IMG/VR virus record: IMGVR_UViG_3300018421_000015
Coordinates: 22,300-86,299 of that record
Length of the DNA stretch: 64,000 nucleotides
Source: a virus
Reading direction: 5' to 3' (one strand)
The translations under genes and the position numbers were made by a program. Under the pieces are notes generated by a model, which did not search any database, was not told where the DNA came from, and worked only from the letters and a program-made list of their open reading frames with translations. Positions 41,367 to 50,070 of this stretch are shown one piece after another; the stretch's first letter is position 1; the number at the start of each line of letters is the position of its first letter.

Positions 41367-42139
41367 AACTCTTTAAGACCAACTTTCTGAGAGTCAGATA
41401 TTAGGTCTGGCATCCAGATCTTATACGGATTGTCTGATCCTATATATTCCTGATCGTTAGAGAAATCGACACCATAACATGCCATAGTTAAAAATGCATA
41501 TCGGGCCCCTTCAGTCACGGGGAACACTTCATGTCTTCCAATATAGTTAGAAGGATATATTAAAACAGTTCCAGCCTTAGGCGCATAGACTGTTCCTATA
41601 TTGGGGAAGTGCATTTCTCCACCCTGGTAATCTTCGCCACAGTTATTCAGATACAAATTGACACTAGTACTATTGTGCATGGAAACTTGATTTTGTGGAC
41701 GAGTGCCCCAATCCCATGGTACCTGATCATCACAATGCGGACCTATATGTTGACCATCCTCGTAGCCAGCAATATGGCCTCTGGGTCTCCACCAGGCAGT
41801 CGTAGCAGCGTCGGGGAAATAAGCGCAGTACTCAACCAGGGCATCATAAATTGCGTCTTCGCATTGCTGAACAAACTCCACCCATTCAGGTTTAGGTTCA
41901 CGGCCTACTTGCTCACCTTTTAGATCTAAAAATCTTTGAGGTGCTAACTGAACATCGTCTACCTTAAACTTGAATCCAGTCTTATTCTTGGCATATTTGA
42001 TACCGTCTTCTTCATAGTAAGTAAAACTATCTTCCTCATTTTTCTTAAGCCAAGATGTATACTCCATAAGTAGGTTGTTGTCTATTTTTATAACGTCTTC
42101 GCATGCGACGATTCCCATTCCTAAGTGTTCTGATTTCAC
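41363..42139 (-). CDS. Fe(II)/2OG oxygenase, tandem paralog 1
   Basis: This 258-aa protein has H135-C-D137 (GPHCDDQ), YQGGEMHFPNIGTVYAPKAG, H203 (GRHEVFPV) and R213. The N-terminus (EHLGMGIVACEDVI) and the W-W-R/K-x-x-GH-x-x-x-Y stretch before the iron motif are shared with the next three genes. The start is GTG 42139 with AAGGAA upstream. Confidence 0.87.
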   Translation of the reverse strand: MKSEHLGMGIVACEDVIKIDNNLLMEYTSWLKKNEEDSFTYYEEDGIKYAKNKTGFKFKVDDVQLAPQRFLDLKGEQVGREPKPEWVEFVQQCEDAIYDALVEYCAYFPDAATTAWWRPRGHIAGYEDGQHIGPHCDDQVPWDWGTRPQNQVSMHNSTSVNLYLNNCGEDYQGGEMHFPNIGTVYAPKAGTVLIYPSNYIGRHEVFPVTEGARYAFLTMACYGVDFSNDQEYIGSDNPYKIWMPDLISDSQKVGLKEL

Positions 42140-42148
42140 AATATTCCT

Positions 42149-43030
42149 TTACGTATTTAAATTTGTTACCTTATATTGATCTGAACTTGTGTCATAGCCC
42201 TTTTCTTGCAGGTAAGATCTGTAATCTTCTCTCAAAGTAGGTAGGTAAACATTGGTACTAATTCTACCCAACTCTGGCTCTTTAACTGGGTCACATACAG
42301 CTTCATACACATCTGAATTAGGTGTACCTTGACTATACCACCCCAAGTAACTGACCCTATGCCCTTTCCCTACTGGCTTAACCTCGTGTGCAGCCATATA
42401 ATTTGAAGGAAACATCATAATATCTCCGGCCTGCGGTTTATAGTCTATATTTAAATAGTTGAAGTAATGATGACCTTCGGTAAAGTTATTCTCGCTTAAT
42501 TCATCTTCTGAATCAACAGAATCATTTACATATACTATGCAAGATATCACATTGCGTAAAGCTAACTCATTAGATGTTTGGTGGACTCCGTAAATATACT
42601 CTGCACTTATATCAGAATGCGAACCCAGGTAAACGCCATCCTTGTACGATACAACATGACCCTTGACCTTCCACCATACACAGTTGTATGCTAGGGGAAA
42701 TAGTTCAAAATATTTAAGTAAGTATCTATCTTTAGACTGCTCTAAAAAATCAAATAATGTATGAACTTCCTCCCTACCATCTTGATGCATCATAGATGCT
42801 CTTCTGGGCATTGCGTCAACTGACTGCTTACTAAACAGGTAGCCACTCTTATTTATGTAAGCTTCCTCACCAGTCTCGGGATCAATAGTTAACTTATACA
42901 TATCGGCGTGCTCTTCATCAAGAGCCCTACAGAATATCTCGTAGGTCCAGTCATAATCATAGCTTACAGCCCCCCTAAATATGACTACACCTCCACCAAG
43001 ATGCTCCGCATCTACATCATTGAAAATCAA
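42149..43030 (-). CDS. Fe(II)/2OG oxygenase, tandem paralog 2
   Basis: This 293-aa protein has H138-S-D140 (GSHSDISAEY), H215 (AAHEVKPV) and R225 (HRVSYLGW), with CVWWKVKGHVVSYKDGVYLG before the metal motif. It has a TTG start at 43030 with GAGGT seven bases upstream; the TTGA overlaps the previous stop. It lacks the FxGGE glycine pair found in its neighbours (NNFTEGHHYF), which may alter its pocket. Confidence 0.85.
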   Translation of the reverse strand: MIFNDVDAEHLGGGVVIFRGAVSYDYDWTYEIFCRALDEEHADMYKLTIDPETGEEAYINKSGYLFSKQSVDAMPRRASMMHQDGREEVHTLFDFLEQSKDRYLLKYFELFPLAYNCVWWKVKGHVVSYKDGVYLGSHSDISAEYIYGVHQTSNELALRNVISCIVYVNDSVDSEDELSENNFTEGHHYFNYLNIDYKPQAGDIMMFPSNYMAAHEVKPVGKGHRVSYLGWYSQGTPNSDVYEAVCDPVKEPELGRISTNVYLPTLREDYRSYLQEKGYDTSSDQYKVTNLNT

Positions 43031-43914
43031 CTGCTTACCTCTTCTTTTGTATTGGAACTATGAAAAATTCTATTTACAGGGAGAAGTTTATGTTCATCAT
43101 AATTTTCTCCATAGTATTCTATCACATAATTCTTATAGTCGCTAAATAGGTTTGGCATCCAGGTTTGACCACTAGTTTTACCTGGACTAGGTTCGGAAAC
43201 ATTCACACCCCTATCTGGATCAGATGACCCCTGACCAAAGTATTCTAGAAAAGCATACCTATTGCCTAGAGAAACACCAGCTACTTGATGAGTGCACATA
43301 TAATTTGCTGGAAACATAAGGATATCACCCTTACTTGGAACATATGTTACTCCAGCGTAGGGGAAGTGTATCTCTCCACCAACAAAGTTGTTTCCTTCAA
43401 TTGTATTTTTTGAAGAATTAAAATATGTAATAGCGGCTAACACATGCCTAATACCAAGTTGAAAATCTGGTTCAAATCCAGGAGAAAAGTTGATATCATT
43501 ATCGCAATGAAGCCCTAAGTCTGAGCCGGGCCCATAAGCTAAAACATGACCGTGAGTTTTCCACCATAAACATGGAAGAACCATAGGATATATTGATGCA
43601 TACTCGATCATAGATTGATATATTGCTAGTTCACATTCCCTAAAGAAAGAAGTCTGCCAATCTTCAGTGCAAGATGAGTAGAAATCTGTGATTCTACTAC
43701 AATTTTTATCTATATCCTCAAGCTTAAACCTATGACCGCTTTTATTTGTAGCATAGAGAACATGACCTTCGTCATCATAAACGTACGAATAGTGTTTTTT
43801 TCTCGCCTCTTTTTTTAGAGACAAAAGAAAATCTGCTAGTCCATCAGGTACATTGATTTTATTTTTAAATAAAACTATACCAGAACCCAGTAGCTCTGCG
43901 CCTATGGGTAACAT
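43027..43914 (-). CDS. Fe(II)/2OG oxygenase, tandem paralog 3
   Basis: This 295-aa protein has H136-C-D138 (GLHCDNDINF), FVGGEIHFPYAGVTYVPSKG, H209 (CTHQVAGV) and R219. It shares CLWWKTHGHVLAYGPGSDLG with its neighbours. The head ELLGSGIVLFKNKI matches the GIVVF/GILVF start of the other copies. It is joined to the next gene by a short gap of two bases. Confidence 0.87.
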   Translation of the reverse strand: MLPIGAELLGSGIVLFKNKINVPDGLADFLLSLKKEARKKHYSYVYDDEGHVLYATNKSGHRFKLEDIDKNCSRITDFYSSCTEDWQTSFFRECELAIYQSMIEYASIYPMVLPCLWWKTHGHVLAYGPGSDLGLHCDNDINFSPGFEPDFQLGIRHVLAAITYFNSSKNTIEGNNFVGGEIHFPYAGVTYVPSKGDILMFPANYMCTHQVAGVSLGNRYAFLEYFGQGSSDPDRGVNVSEPSPGKTSGQTWMPNLFSDYKNYVIEYYGENYDEHKLLPVNRIFHSSNTKEEVSS

Positions 43915-43916
43915 GA

Positions 43917-45032
43917 TTACCCCTGATCTATAGCTACTGGATCAGTTCCACAGTTTGCTGAATCACCTGTGTCCAAAGACTCCGCTTCGTGTGTTTCTCC
44001 GTACTGAGCTACGCATCTGCCTTGATAAACCGGGTTAAGACCTATGTAAGTTTCCTCTCCCGTAGTAAACCTAGAGTATTCCGATTTACAATATCTCTCA
44101 TAATCATCATATATTGTATTCATCCACATAGCTGGGCACCACTGTATCGAATCTTGTGGTTCGACTATCTGGATATTTGCTTCTGCGTGACCGGAGCCCT
44201 GACCGAAGAAAGATAGATAACTATAACGAACACCTCCGGTCATTCTGTCAACCTCATGTGAAGCCATATAATTAGTTGGAAAAAATACTATATCACCTTT
44301 TTGTGGCTTGTATTCAACATCTAGGTGGAAAAATCTAAGATGACCACCCATAAAAGTATTTCTACCATCCATCTCTTCTTCTGTGTCTACACAATCATTG
44401 AGGTAAACTAACGCACCACATGTTTGTCTAGCAGCCATTTGGCCTCTTGGCATGTATCGAACGCCTTCGGTCACTTTATAGTTTGTATCATTATCGCAGT
44501 GTGCTCCAAGGACACCATCACCCTCGTATCTTAATATATGGCCACGATTTCTCCACCACAAGCAGCCGACTATTAAAGGATAATAATCAGTGTATTTAAT
44601 CAGGCACTTGTAAATCGTATCTTCCATATTGTAAAAGAAGTCACGAACAACGTCTGGGGTTTCATCATGAATAGGATGAAGAATTCTTACCGGAGTTGCA
44701 GGAATATCTTCTGGTCTATACCTAAACCCATCTTCATTGATACCATAGGTTTCACCATCTTCAGCCTCAATATATTCCCACCTATGATGATGAGATATAG
44801 AAGCCATGTGGTCTAAATAATCAAAAACTGGTTCTCTATCGAACTTAAGAACATCTTTAAACACTAGAATACCCGGACCAATTACATCAACTTTGTAGCC
44901 TGATATTTCCTTAATATCTTCATCGGTTAATTTTGGTGTGTCAGGAAAAGCTGTATTAGCAACGTATCTTTTACCGACTTCATTTTCACTGGCTGGATCA
45001 AAAGTCTGATCCTCTAAAACATCATTAGACAT
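43917..45032 (-). CDS. Fe(II)/2OG oxygenase, tandem paralog 4, operon leader
   Basis: This 371-aa protein is the longest copy, with an extra acidic N-terminus of about 45 residues and a C-terminal extension of about 80. The catalytic core has H178-C-D180 (GAHCDNDTNY), FMGGHLRFFHLDVEYKPQKG (Glu of the usual GGE replaced by His), H259 (ASHEVDRM) and R269. It is the first gene of a unit of about a dozen overlapping minus-strand genes, with a strong promoter 24 bases upstream. Confidence 0.87.
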   Translation of the reverse strand: MSNDVLEDQTFDPASENEVGKRYVANTAFPDTPKLTDEDIKEISGYKVDVIGPGILVFKDVLKFDREPVFDYLDHMASISHHHRWEYIEAEDGETYGINEDGFRYRPEDIPATPVRILHPIHDETPDVVRDFFYNMEDTIYKCLIKYTDYYPLIVGCLWWRNRGHILRYEGDGVLGAHCDNDTNYKVTEGVRYMPRGQMAARQTCGALVYLNDCVDTEEEMDGRNTFMGGHLRFFHLDVEYKPQKGDIVFFPTNYMASHEVDRMTGGVRYSYLSFFGQGSGHAEANIQIVEPQDSIQWCPAMWMNTIYDDYERYCKSEYSRFTTGEETYIGLNPVYQGRCVAQYGETHEAESLDTGDSANCGTDPVAIDQG

Positions 45033-45055
45033 TATAACCTCTTTCTACATTAAAC

Positions 45056-45084
45056 ATTATACCACACAGAAAAGTAGCTATCTA
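45056..45084 (-). promoter_or_regulatory. Promoter of the oxygenase tandem
   Basis: On the minus strand TAGATA (45084-45079) and TATAAT (45061-45056) are 17 bp apart, with an extended TGG before the -10. It controls the operon beginning at 45032; its -35 overlaps the last codon of 45082-45828. Confidence 0.6.
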
Positions 45085-45828
45085 TTTCTTTATGCAGATT
45101 TGATACCCAATACCATTAGGCATGTGGTAGGTTGTTATGTCATTTCTTCCTAAAATGGTTTCAAAAATTTCAACTATTGGCTCCACATAAAAGTCATCGG
45201 TATATAATCTACCTGACTCATTAGCGTAGGCAACATACAGAACTCCACCCGGGTTTAATCTATCTATGTAGGCATTTAGCAATTCATCGTCATTAACTAT
45301 AAAATAAGTTGGAACTATTACCATATCATATGTCCCAGAAAAGCTTTGATCCAATATGTCGCTGGAGTCGACAGTGCTATATGGGTATGTGGGTGTGTGC
45401 GAACTAGCATCTCTGACAAAACTCTCATAGTAGTATAGCGCTTCATTGTTTATGAATGTTATATTAGCGCCCCTATCAGCAAGAAGCGCTGAAACCTTGA
45501 AGTAGGCATCGGCTTCACAAATTAGGACCTCAGATGGATTAAGCATATCTATTACCATTTCTGCGTATATGCCCATAGCTAACTCCATATGATCTTTCCA
45601 TCCATCTACATTTGGAGAAAATATATCCCATAGATTTATTCTTGGCTCCGCACCTGTTGCTATAACTCTTCTATCAATATTTGATGAAGCTACAAATTCT
45701 GAAACAGATCTTGCGACGTCTTGTATAACCTCCCAAGGGTCATAGTCCAAAGAGGAAGAAGAGTTTTTCTTTAGCTGATTAGTGACAGCAGCCATCATTA
45801 AGAATTTATTATTTAATACTTCACGCAT
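45082..45828 (-). CDS. Rossmann-fold methyltransferase-like protein
   Basis: This 248-aa protein has the strand order of class I SAM methyltransferases: VLICEADAYFKVSALLADRG at motif I (without the usual GxGxG), ITFINNEAL for strand 2, DMVIVPTYFIVNDDEL at motif IV and LNPGGVLYVAY at strand 5. The altered glycine loop makes SAM binding uncertain. It is the last gene of the upstream operon and overlaps 45821-46144 by 8 bp. Confidence 0.6.
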   Translation of the reverse strand: MREVLNNKFLMMAAVTNQLKKNSSSSLDYDPWEVIQDVARSVSEFVASSNIDRRVIATGAEPRINLWDIFSPNVDGWKDHMELAMGIYAEMVIDMLNPSEVLICEADAYFKVSALLADRGANITFINNEALYYYESFVRDASSHTPTYPYSTVDSSDILDQSFSGTYDMVIVPTYFIVNDDELLNAYIDRLNPGGVLYVAYANESGRLYTDDFYVEPIVEIFETILGRNDITTYHMPNGIGYQICIKK

Positions 45829-46144
45829 TATCTCTAACCGCCTTAGCTACATTGTACCTATACCAATGCCTTCTTGCACTGGAGACCAACCTAATATTCA
45901 AGGCATTAAGTTCTGTGCCCCCAGCAGTAATAGTGTAGACACCATTATCCATATCTAACCTAGTAAAAGGTATGGTACCTCTTACGCCTGCGACTATTTC
46001 ATCTATGGTAAGCTCTGAAATATCTACATCTGACATACCTATGTAGGCAAGTATTTCGTATATTTTATCTTCACAATAGGAAATTTCTGCATCAGCGTTA
46101 TAGGTGTTAGTGGGACTTGCGGGATCGTAGGATCTTAATGTCAC
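45821..46144 (-). CDS. Small hypothetical protein
   Basis: The protein has 107 aa and a GTG start at 46144 with AGGAG seven bases upstream. The N-terminus is Ser/Pro/Thr-rich and the rest helical with a basic end (RRHWYRYNVAKAVR). It is part of a run of four small genes that may form minor virion or assembly proteins. Not recognised. Confidence 0.6.
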   Translation of the reverse strand: MTLRSYDPASPTNTYNADAEISYCEDKIYEILAYIGMSDVDISELTIDEIVAGVRGTIPFTRLDMDNGVYTITAGGTELNALNIRLVSSARRHWYRYNVAKAVRDNA

Positions 46145-46398
46145 AGGAATCTCCTATCATCTATAGTTTCTTTGTCATCTATAACTTCCCCAGAATCAAA
46201 TCTTACACAGTTAAAGAAGCTTGAGTCATCAGTTACCCAGGCTAAATTGCTTGGATTAAATCTTATAGTTCTGTTTTGTAGTTCGTTTTTATCTATTGGA
46301 TCCATAGAGTTTTCTGACTGACCGTACAACTCTTCACTCGCCCCACTTGCTCTAGCCATAGACTCTAATGTGTAGTTTGTCTTAAGTATCTTTTCCAT
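46141..46398 (-). CDS. Small hypothetical protein
   Basis: The protein has 85 aa and is acidic, with no recognised family. It overlaps the next gene by four bases (GTGA-type). It sits among other small proteins of the same operon. Confidence 0.55.
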   Translation of the reverse strand: MEKILKTNYTLESMARASGASEELYGQSENSMDPIDKNELQNRTIRFNPSNLAWVTDDSSFFNCVRFDSGEVIDDKETIDDRRFL

Positions 46399-46402
46399 TA
46401 TA

Positions 46403-46603
46403 TCAAACCAATAAAGATTGCAGATTATTGTACATAGAGACTAAAGAAACATAAGCCTTGTAGTCTAAATGATCTTCCGTAACCGGTATCTCGTAATCGG
46501 AACCAAGTTCTTCGGCGCTTACACCTAGCGCCATACGCAATGAAGAAATTGATACCTCTAATAGATCAATACTCTTCTGTCTAGATTTATCTGAAATAGC
46601 CAT
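46403..46603 (-). CDS. Small helical protein
   Basis: The protein has 66 aa. ATG 46603 is preferred over a longer upstream start because AAAGGAG lies six bases before it. It is helical throughout (KSIDLLEVSISSLRMALGV). Function unknown. Confidence 0.6.
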   Translation of the reverse strand: MAISDKSRQKSIDLLEVSISSLRMALGVSAEELGSDYEIPVTEDHLDYKAYVSLVSMYNNLQSLLV

Positions 46604-46619
46604 TAAAACTCCTTTATAA

Positions 46620-47531
46620 TTATAATCTAGATAATACAGCCTTGTAATCATGGGCAAATGTGATTAATTCCATTATACCCTTGCACCAAGCAGTGAATTC
46701 TGCGGGACACTCTGGCTCTTCTACATTTATCTGACAATCGCCAGTTTTAATCTGCTGAGCTAAAGATTGATCCGGTAAAGACATCAACGCACCAACTACC
46801 TCATCGGTTGATTCGTTTAAATAATTTAAGCCTAGCGCATTTAAAAAATCATTAGCCATAACAGCCATATACTCATCATAACCATGCTCATTGTAAGCCC
46901 ATTGCCACTCAAGGAGAGTTTTAAATAACTCATGCATAGTCGGGTTTACACAATATGGAGAAGATGTAATCATGGTTTCATAATAATGTCTAGAATCAAA
47001 GTCCATAAAGGGTCTACTTATATTTGTATAAATTAATGAACCTATTCCACGTACATCAAGATAAGATTCATGCTCAGTTATAACTGCTAGTATATTTTCT
47101 TCTACATCTTTTCCAGAAGTGTGATCAAGATTATTGTCAACAAAATAATCACCAGGAGTATAAGAATCAAGACCATCAACCCTATAAACTTCAGAGATCA
47201 TATTCTGATAGAAGCCTTCATCTACATCGCATGACATAAAATCTCTATTGTTCTGCAGTGTCCAAAGATTACTCTCAACACCTACAGGGCTAGACTTAAA
47301 AAATCTTACCTCTTTTTTAAATCTATCCCCATCTTTTACCGGATTAATGGTATCACTTCCACGAGTCATAAACAAAGAAGATGTAATCATTGGATACAGC
47401 AGAGGTGTTTCTGATCCTTCTGGAGCAATAAACCAAGCTGGATCTATGCCTTTTAAAGCGCATGAATCTAATATTTTATTTTTAAGAACATCTATCTTAC
47501 TGGTTAGAAGTTTTGTGGCTAACGTTGACAT
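46620..47531 (-). CDS. Hypothetical protein, possible virion-associated
   Basis: The protein has 303 aa; the start is set by GGAGGT nine bases before ATG 47531. The N-terminus (LKNKILDSCALKGIDPAWFI) resembles the small 23940-24200 protein, which lies beside fibre genes. The rest is acidic, Tyr- and Asn-rich and has no recognised domain. It could be a substrate or scaffold for the oxygenases in the operon. Confidence 0.6.
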   Translation of the reverse strand: MSTLATKLLTSKIDVLKNKILDSCALKGIDPAWFIAPEGSETPLLYPMITSSLFMTRGSDTINPVKDGDRFKKEVRFFKSSPVGVESNLWTLQNNRDFMSCDVDEGFYQNMISEVYRVDGLDSYTPGDYFVDNNLDHTSGKDVEENILAVITEHESYLDVRGIGSLIYTNISRPFMDFDSRHYYETMITSSPYCVNPTMHELFKTLLEWQWAYNEHGYDEYMAVMANDFLNALGLNYLNESTDEVVGALMSLPDQSLAQQIKTGDCQINVEEPECPAEFTAWCKGIMELITFAHDYKAVLSRL

Positions 47532-47560
47532 GATTACCTCCATGTATACTAGTAACTTAA

Positions 47561-48181
47561 TTAGCCCAATATCTCATTTATGCACTCTCTAACTGTCCAG
47601 CTTTCACCGGTTGTAAGAGGCACTGTATCGAGTGGCATTGATTGCCAATTAAATCTTCCAATCATAGTTCCTGATCTACCGACAACAAACATCTCCCAGG
47701 CATGAGGTATTCTAGCCAGGGCTGCACCTTCCTGATTCCATCCATCTTGCGCTTCCTGAGAGTTGTCGGCCATGTTGTCAGACTTGTTTCTTAGAGCTTT
47801 ACCCTTCAATAGGGAATAAACTTCACATTCATCTGGCCCATTAACATCAACCTTTTCAGCTATAGGAAAAGTAACGAAAGGATATGTTTCTTTCATGAAG
47901 GAACTTATCTCCTCATTTGTACCAGTTTCCATTAGACCCTGAACAAACTGATTACAGGGAAATGCAACTACGCTAAACCCTCTATTCTCAAACTCTTCTT
48001 GTAGCTTTTGCAGCTGCCAGAAATGCCTAACAGATCTTGCGTATGACCAGAAGGTGGAGCACTGTGGTGTGTAGTTATACTTAGAAACTGTATTAACTAT
48101 AAGAGTAACTTTACCCTTGAATTGCTCCATAAAATTATCTTCGCCATCTATTGACTTAACTGGCACATCGTAAATAGACAT
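47561..48181 (-). CDS. Glutathione-peroxidase-like protein lacking the peroxidatic Cys
   Basis: This 206-aa thioredoxin-fold protein matches glutathione peroxidases: KVTLIVNTVSKYNYTPQ, FSVVAFPCNQF with C76, and a C-terminal GTMIGRFNWQSMP. In active enzymes the segment is SKCGYTPQ; here the peroxidatic Cys is Tyr35, with a Cys41 six residues later. It may be catalytically dead, use another Cys, or act in oxidative folding. It lies inside the operon that contains three 2OG oxygenases, where it could handle oxidant or disulphide chemistry. Confidence 0.78.
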   Translation of the reverse strand: MSIYDVPVKSIDGEDNFMEQFKGKVTLIVNTVSKYNYTPQCSTFWSYARSVRHFWQLQKLQEEFENRGFSVVAFPCNQFVQGLMETGTNEEISSFMKETYPFVTFPIAEKVDVNGPDECEVYSLLKGKALRNKSDNMADNSQEAQDGWNQEGAALARIPHAWEMFVVGRSGTMIGRFNWQSMPLDTVPLTTGESWTVRECINEILG

Positions 48182-48465
48182 TATATTACCTCACACTTTG
48201 CTTCAATATATACCTGTTCCAAAAGTGGATCTTCCACCTTTATTACACTGCTATCGCTACCTAGGGAAAAGATTAACCTACAATCAAAAGGAACGGTCAG
48301 ATCCCCTTCTGCCAACAAGCCCTTTTCATCATTAAAAACTATATTTAAATCTGCAGAACCTTTAAATATAGATAAGGTTAACTCAGTATCACTTTTCTTC
48401 TCAATAGAAAACTCTTCATCACCAAGCGGCGTAACTACTTTCATCTTAGATGGGATGCTATCCAT
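48181..48465 (-). CDS. Small beta-rich hypothetical protein
   Basis: The protein has 94 aa. It is largely strand (SDTELTLSIFKGSADLNIVF) and acidic. ATG 48465 is chosen over a TTG three codons upstream because GAGGT lies at the right distance. Overlaps of one base and 8 bp join it to its neighbours. Confidence 0.6.
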   Translation of the reverse strand: MDSIPSKMKVVTPLGDEEFSIEKKSDTELTLSIFKGSADLNIVFNDEKGLLAEGDLTVPFDCRLIFSLGSDSSVIKVEDPLLEQVYIEAKCEVI

Positions 48466-49183
48466 TGTATTCAACCTCTTTCATTTCTGGTTCTTGCAGG
48501 TCGGGTAGACCATCATGTCTAGGACCTATTCTTTCACCTTTTTCATTTAATCCTGTGCGTATTCCGTTCATCCACGTCCAGGGCTCATCACGAAGCTTTT
48601 TCATCTTGGCCTCGCTGTAGGACATTCTTTCATCCATAAGATCTGGTTTATCCCAAAGGTATTCAACCTCAACTTCCATTTCTGGCATCAAGTTAGAGGG
48701 GTATACTGAAAAGAATATGAACGGCATCCCTGCAGGAAATACCACTGGCTCATTAACCTTAGTTATCTTCCAACCAGCTTGAACCTCATCTGGCCACCAA
48801 TCAGAGGGGATGCTAGCCGTAAGTGGTACAGCGCCATCAATAAAATAGTTTGGTGAACCACTAATCCATGTATGATATCCAGGCTCTGTCTTAAAAGCCC
48901 ATCCAATATGAAAATCGATCATACCTATCTTATTGCAATTCGCAATAGTTCTACCACGGTAGACATCACCTTCAACGATTTTAGGGACACTGTTGCCACC
49001 TTCCCAAGTGACAACAATGTCCTGCTGCAAAATGGCTTCCCAACCATTTACATTTGCAGCACTGAGTGGAAGACATCTATAAGCATGTTTGTTATAGGTG
49101 TCATCCATCCAGTCTCTTTTCAGTCTCGACTGCTTTATTTCAGGCGAGATCTGATGTGTTCTTATTAAGGTAAGCTTTGACAT
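48458..49183 (-). CDS. DUF6065-like protein
   Basis: The protein has 241 aa. AYRCLPLSAANVNGWEAILQ, NKIGMIDFHIGWAFKTEPGYH and EVQAGWKITKVNEPVVFPAG follow the DUF6065 pattern as I recall it: a family without known function that sits beside 2OG oxygenases and halogenases in phages and antibiotic clusters. The 19667-20500 protein is a more distant relative. Its ATG shares a base with the stop of the 49183-50070 gene (TAATG). Confidence 0.65.
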   Translation of the reverse strand: MSKLTLIRTHQISPEIKQSRLKRDWMDDTYNKHAYRCLPLSAANVNGWEAILQQDIVVTWEGGNSVPKIVEGDVYRGRTIANCNKIGMIDFHIGWAFKTEPGYHTWISGSPNYFIDGAVPLTASIPSDWWPDEVQAGWKITKVNEPVVFPAGMPFIFFSVYPSNLMPEMEVEVEYLWDKPDLMDERMSYSEAKMKKLRDEPWTWMNGIRTGLNEKGERIGPRHDGLPDLQEPEMKEVEYNG

Positions 49184-50070
49184 TATTTAGCGCCTGCCAC
49201 ATATTGTTGATATTGACCCATATTAGCCATGTCCCCACCATGGGTTTGCCACTGCCTATAGCTTTCCATCGCATACTTTTGGATCTCTTCTAGTATTATC
49301 TCCCTAAGTCTAACCTCATCCATGTTGATCGGCTCATTACCCTTCTTAAGGGTCGCTGACCCACCAGACTTTACCACCGGCACTTCGTCAGCATTAAAAG
49401 AAGGTTTCTCTGGCTGCGAATACGACTGACCAAAATCTCTGGAGAATCCACCATGCTGATGAGCGTCATCATTATAATCAAACATTGTTACAGCACTATA
49501 CTTTATACCTGAAGTAACTGGTTTTGAAGCGTGGGCAAACAAAAAGGTTGACGGGAAAAAAACGCTGTCTCCAGCTTTAGGATAGTATGTTAAGTCCAGG
49601 TAAGGAAAATACAACTCTCCACCTTCGTAGTCATCGTTCAGATATGTAACACAAGACACTGTGCATATGTAGGAGAACCCATGATCAGTATGGGTACTGA
49701 AGTGCTCGTTTACGCCGTATCTGACAAAGTTAATAGCCTCCATATAGTTCATTGTTATACCATATGCCGAGCAGTAATCTTTTAAGCATTCCTTTTGTGC
49801 TCCGGCTACCGATGTATAAACATCAATAATATCAGAAAACTCTTCTGGAGTACCAGATATATACTTATCATCCATCTTAAAATCGACACAGTCCCTATAG
49901 TCTGGCATCTTTACGCCTTCGCCAACAAGAGAATCATGCCACTTAAAATAGTCATGAGTACTATCACGAAGAGCTGTCTCCAATCTAATTGGAACATTAA
50001 CTTCTGGTGATACAGAATCATTATATACTACTATCCCCATTTTGGGATCTCCTAGGTATTCTTTTTTCAC
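49183..50070 (-). CDS. Fe(II)/2OG oxygenase with extended C-terminus
   Basis: This 295-aa protein has H127-T-D129, DDYEGGELYFPYLDLTYYPK, H180 and K190, the P4H-type site. About 90 residues follow, basic and Gln/Gly-rich (ending YQQYVAGAK), which other copies lack and which could anchor the enzyme to a partner. GTG start at 50070 with AGGAG five bases upstream; it overlaps the next gene by GTGA. Confidence 0.85.
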   Translation of the reverse strand: MKKEYLGDPKMGIVVYNDSVSPEVNVPIRLETALRDSTHDYFKWHDSLVGEGVKMPDYRDCVDFKMDDKYISGTPEEFSDIIDVYTSVAGAQKECLKDYCSAYGITMNYMEAINFVRYGVNEHFSTHTDHGFSYICTVSCVTYLNDDYEGGELYFPYLDLTYYPKAGDSVFFPSTFLFAHASKPVTSGIKYSAVTMFDYNDDAHQHGGFSRDFGQSYSQPEKPSFNADEVPVVKSGGSATLKKGNEPINMDEVRLREIILEEIQKYAMESYRQWQTHGGDMANMGQYQQYVAGAK

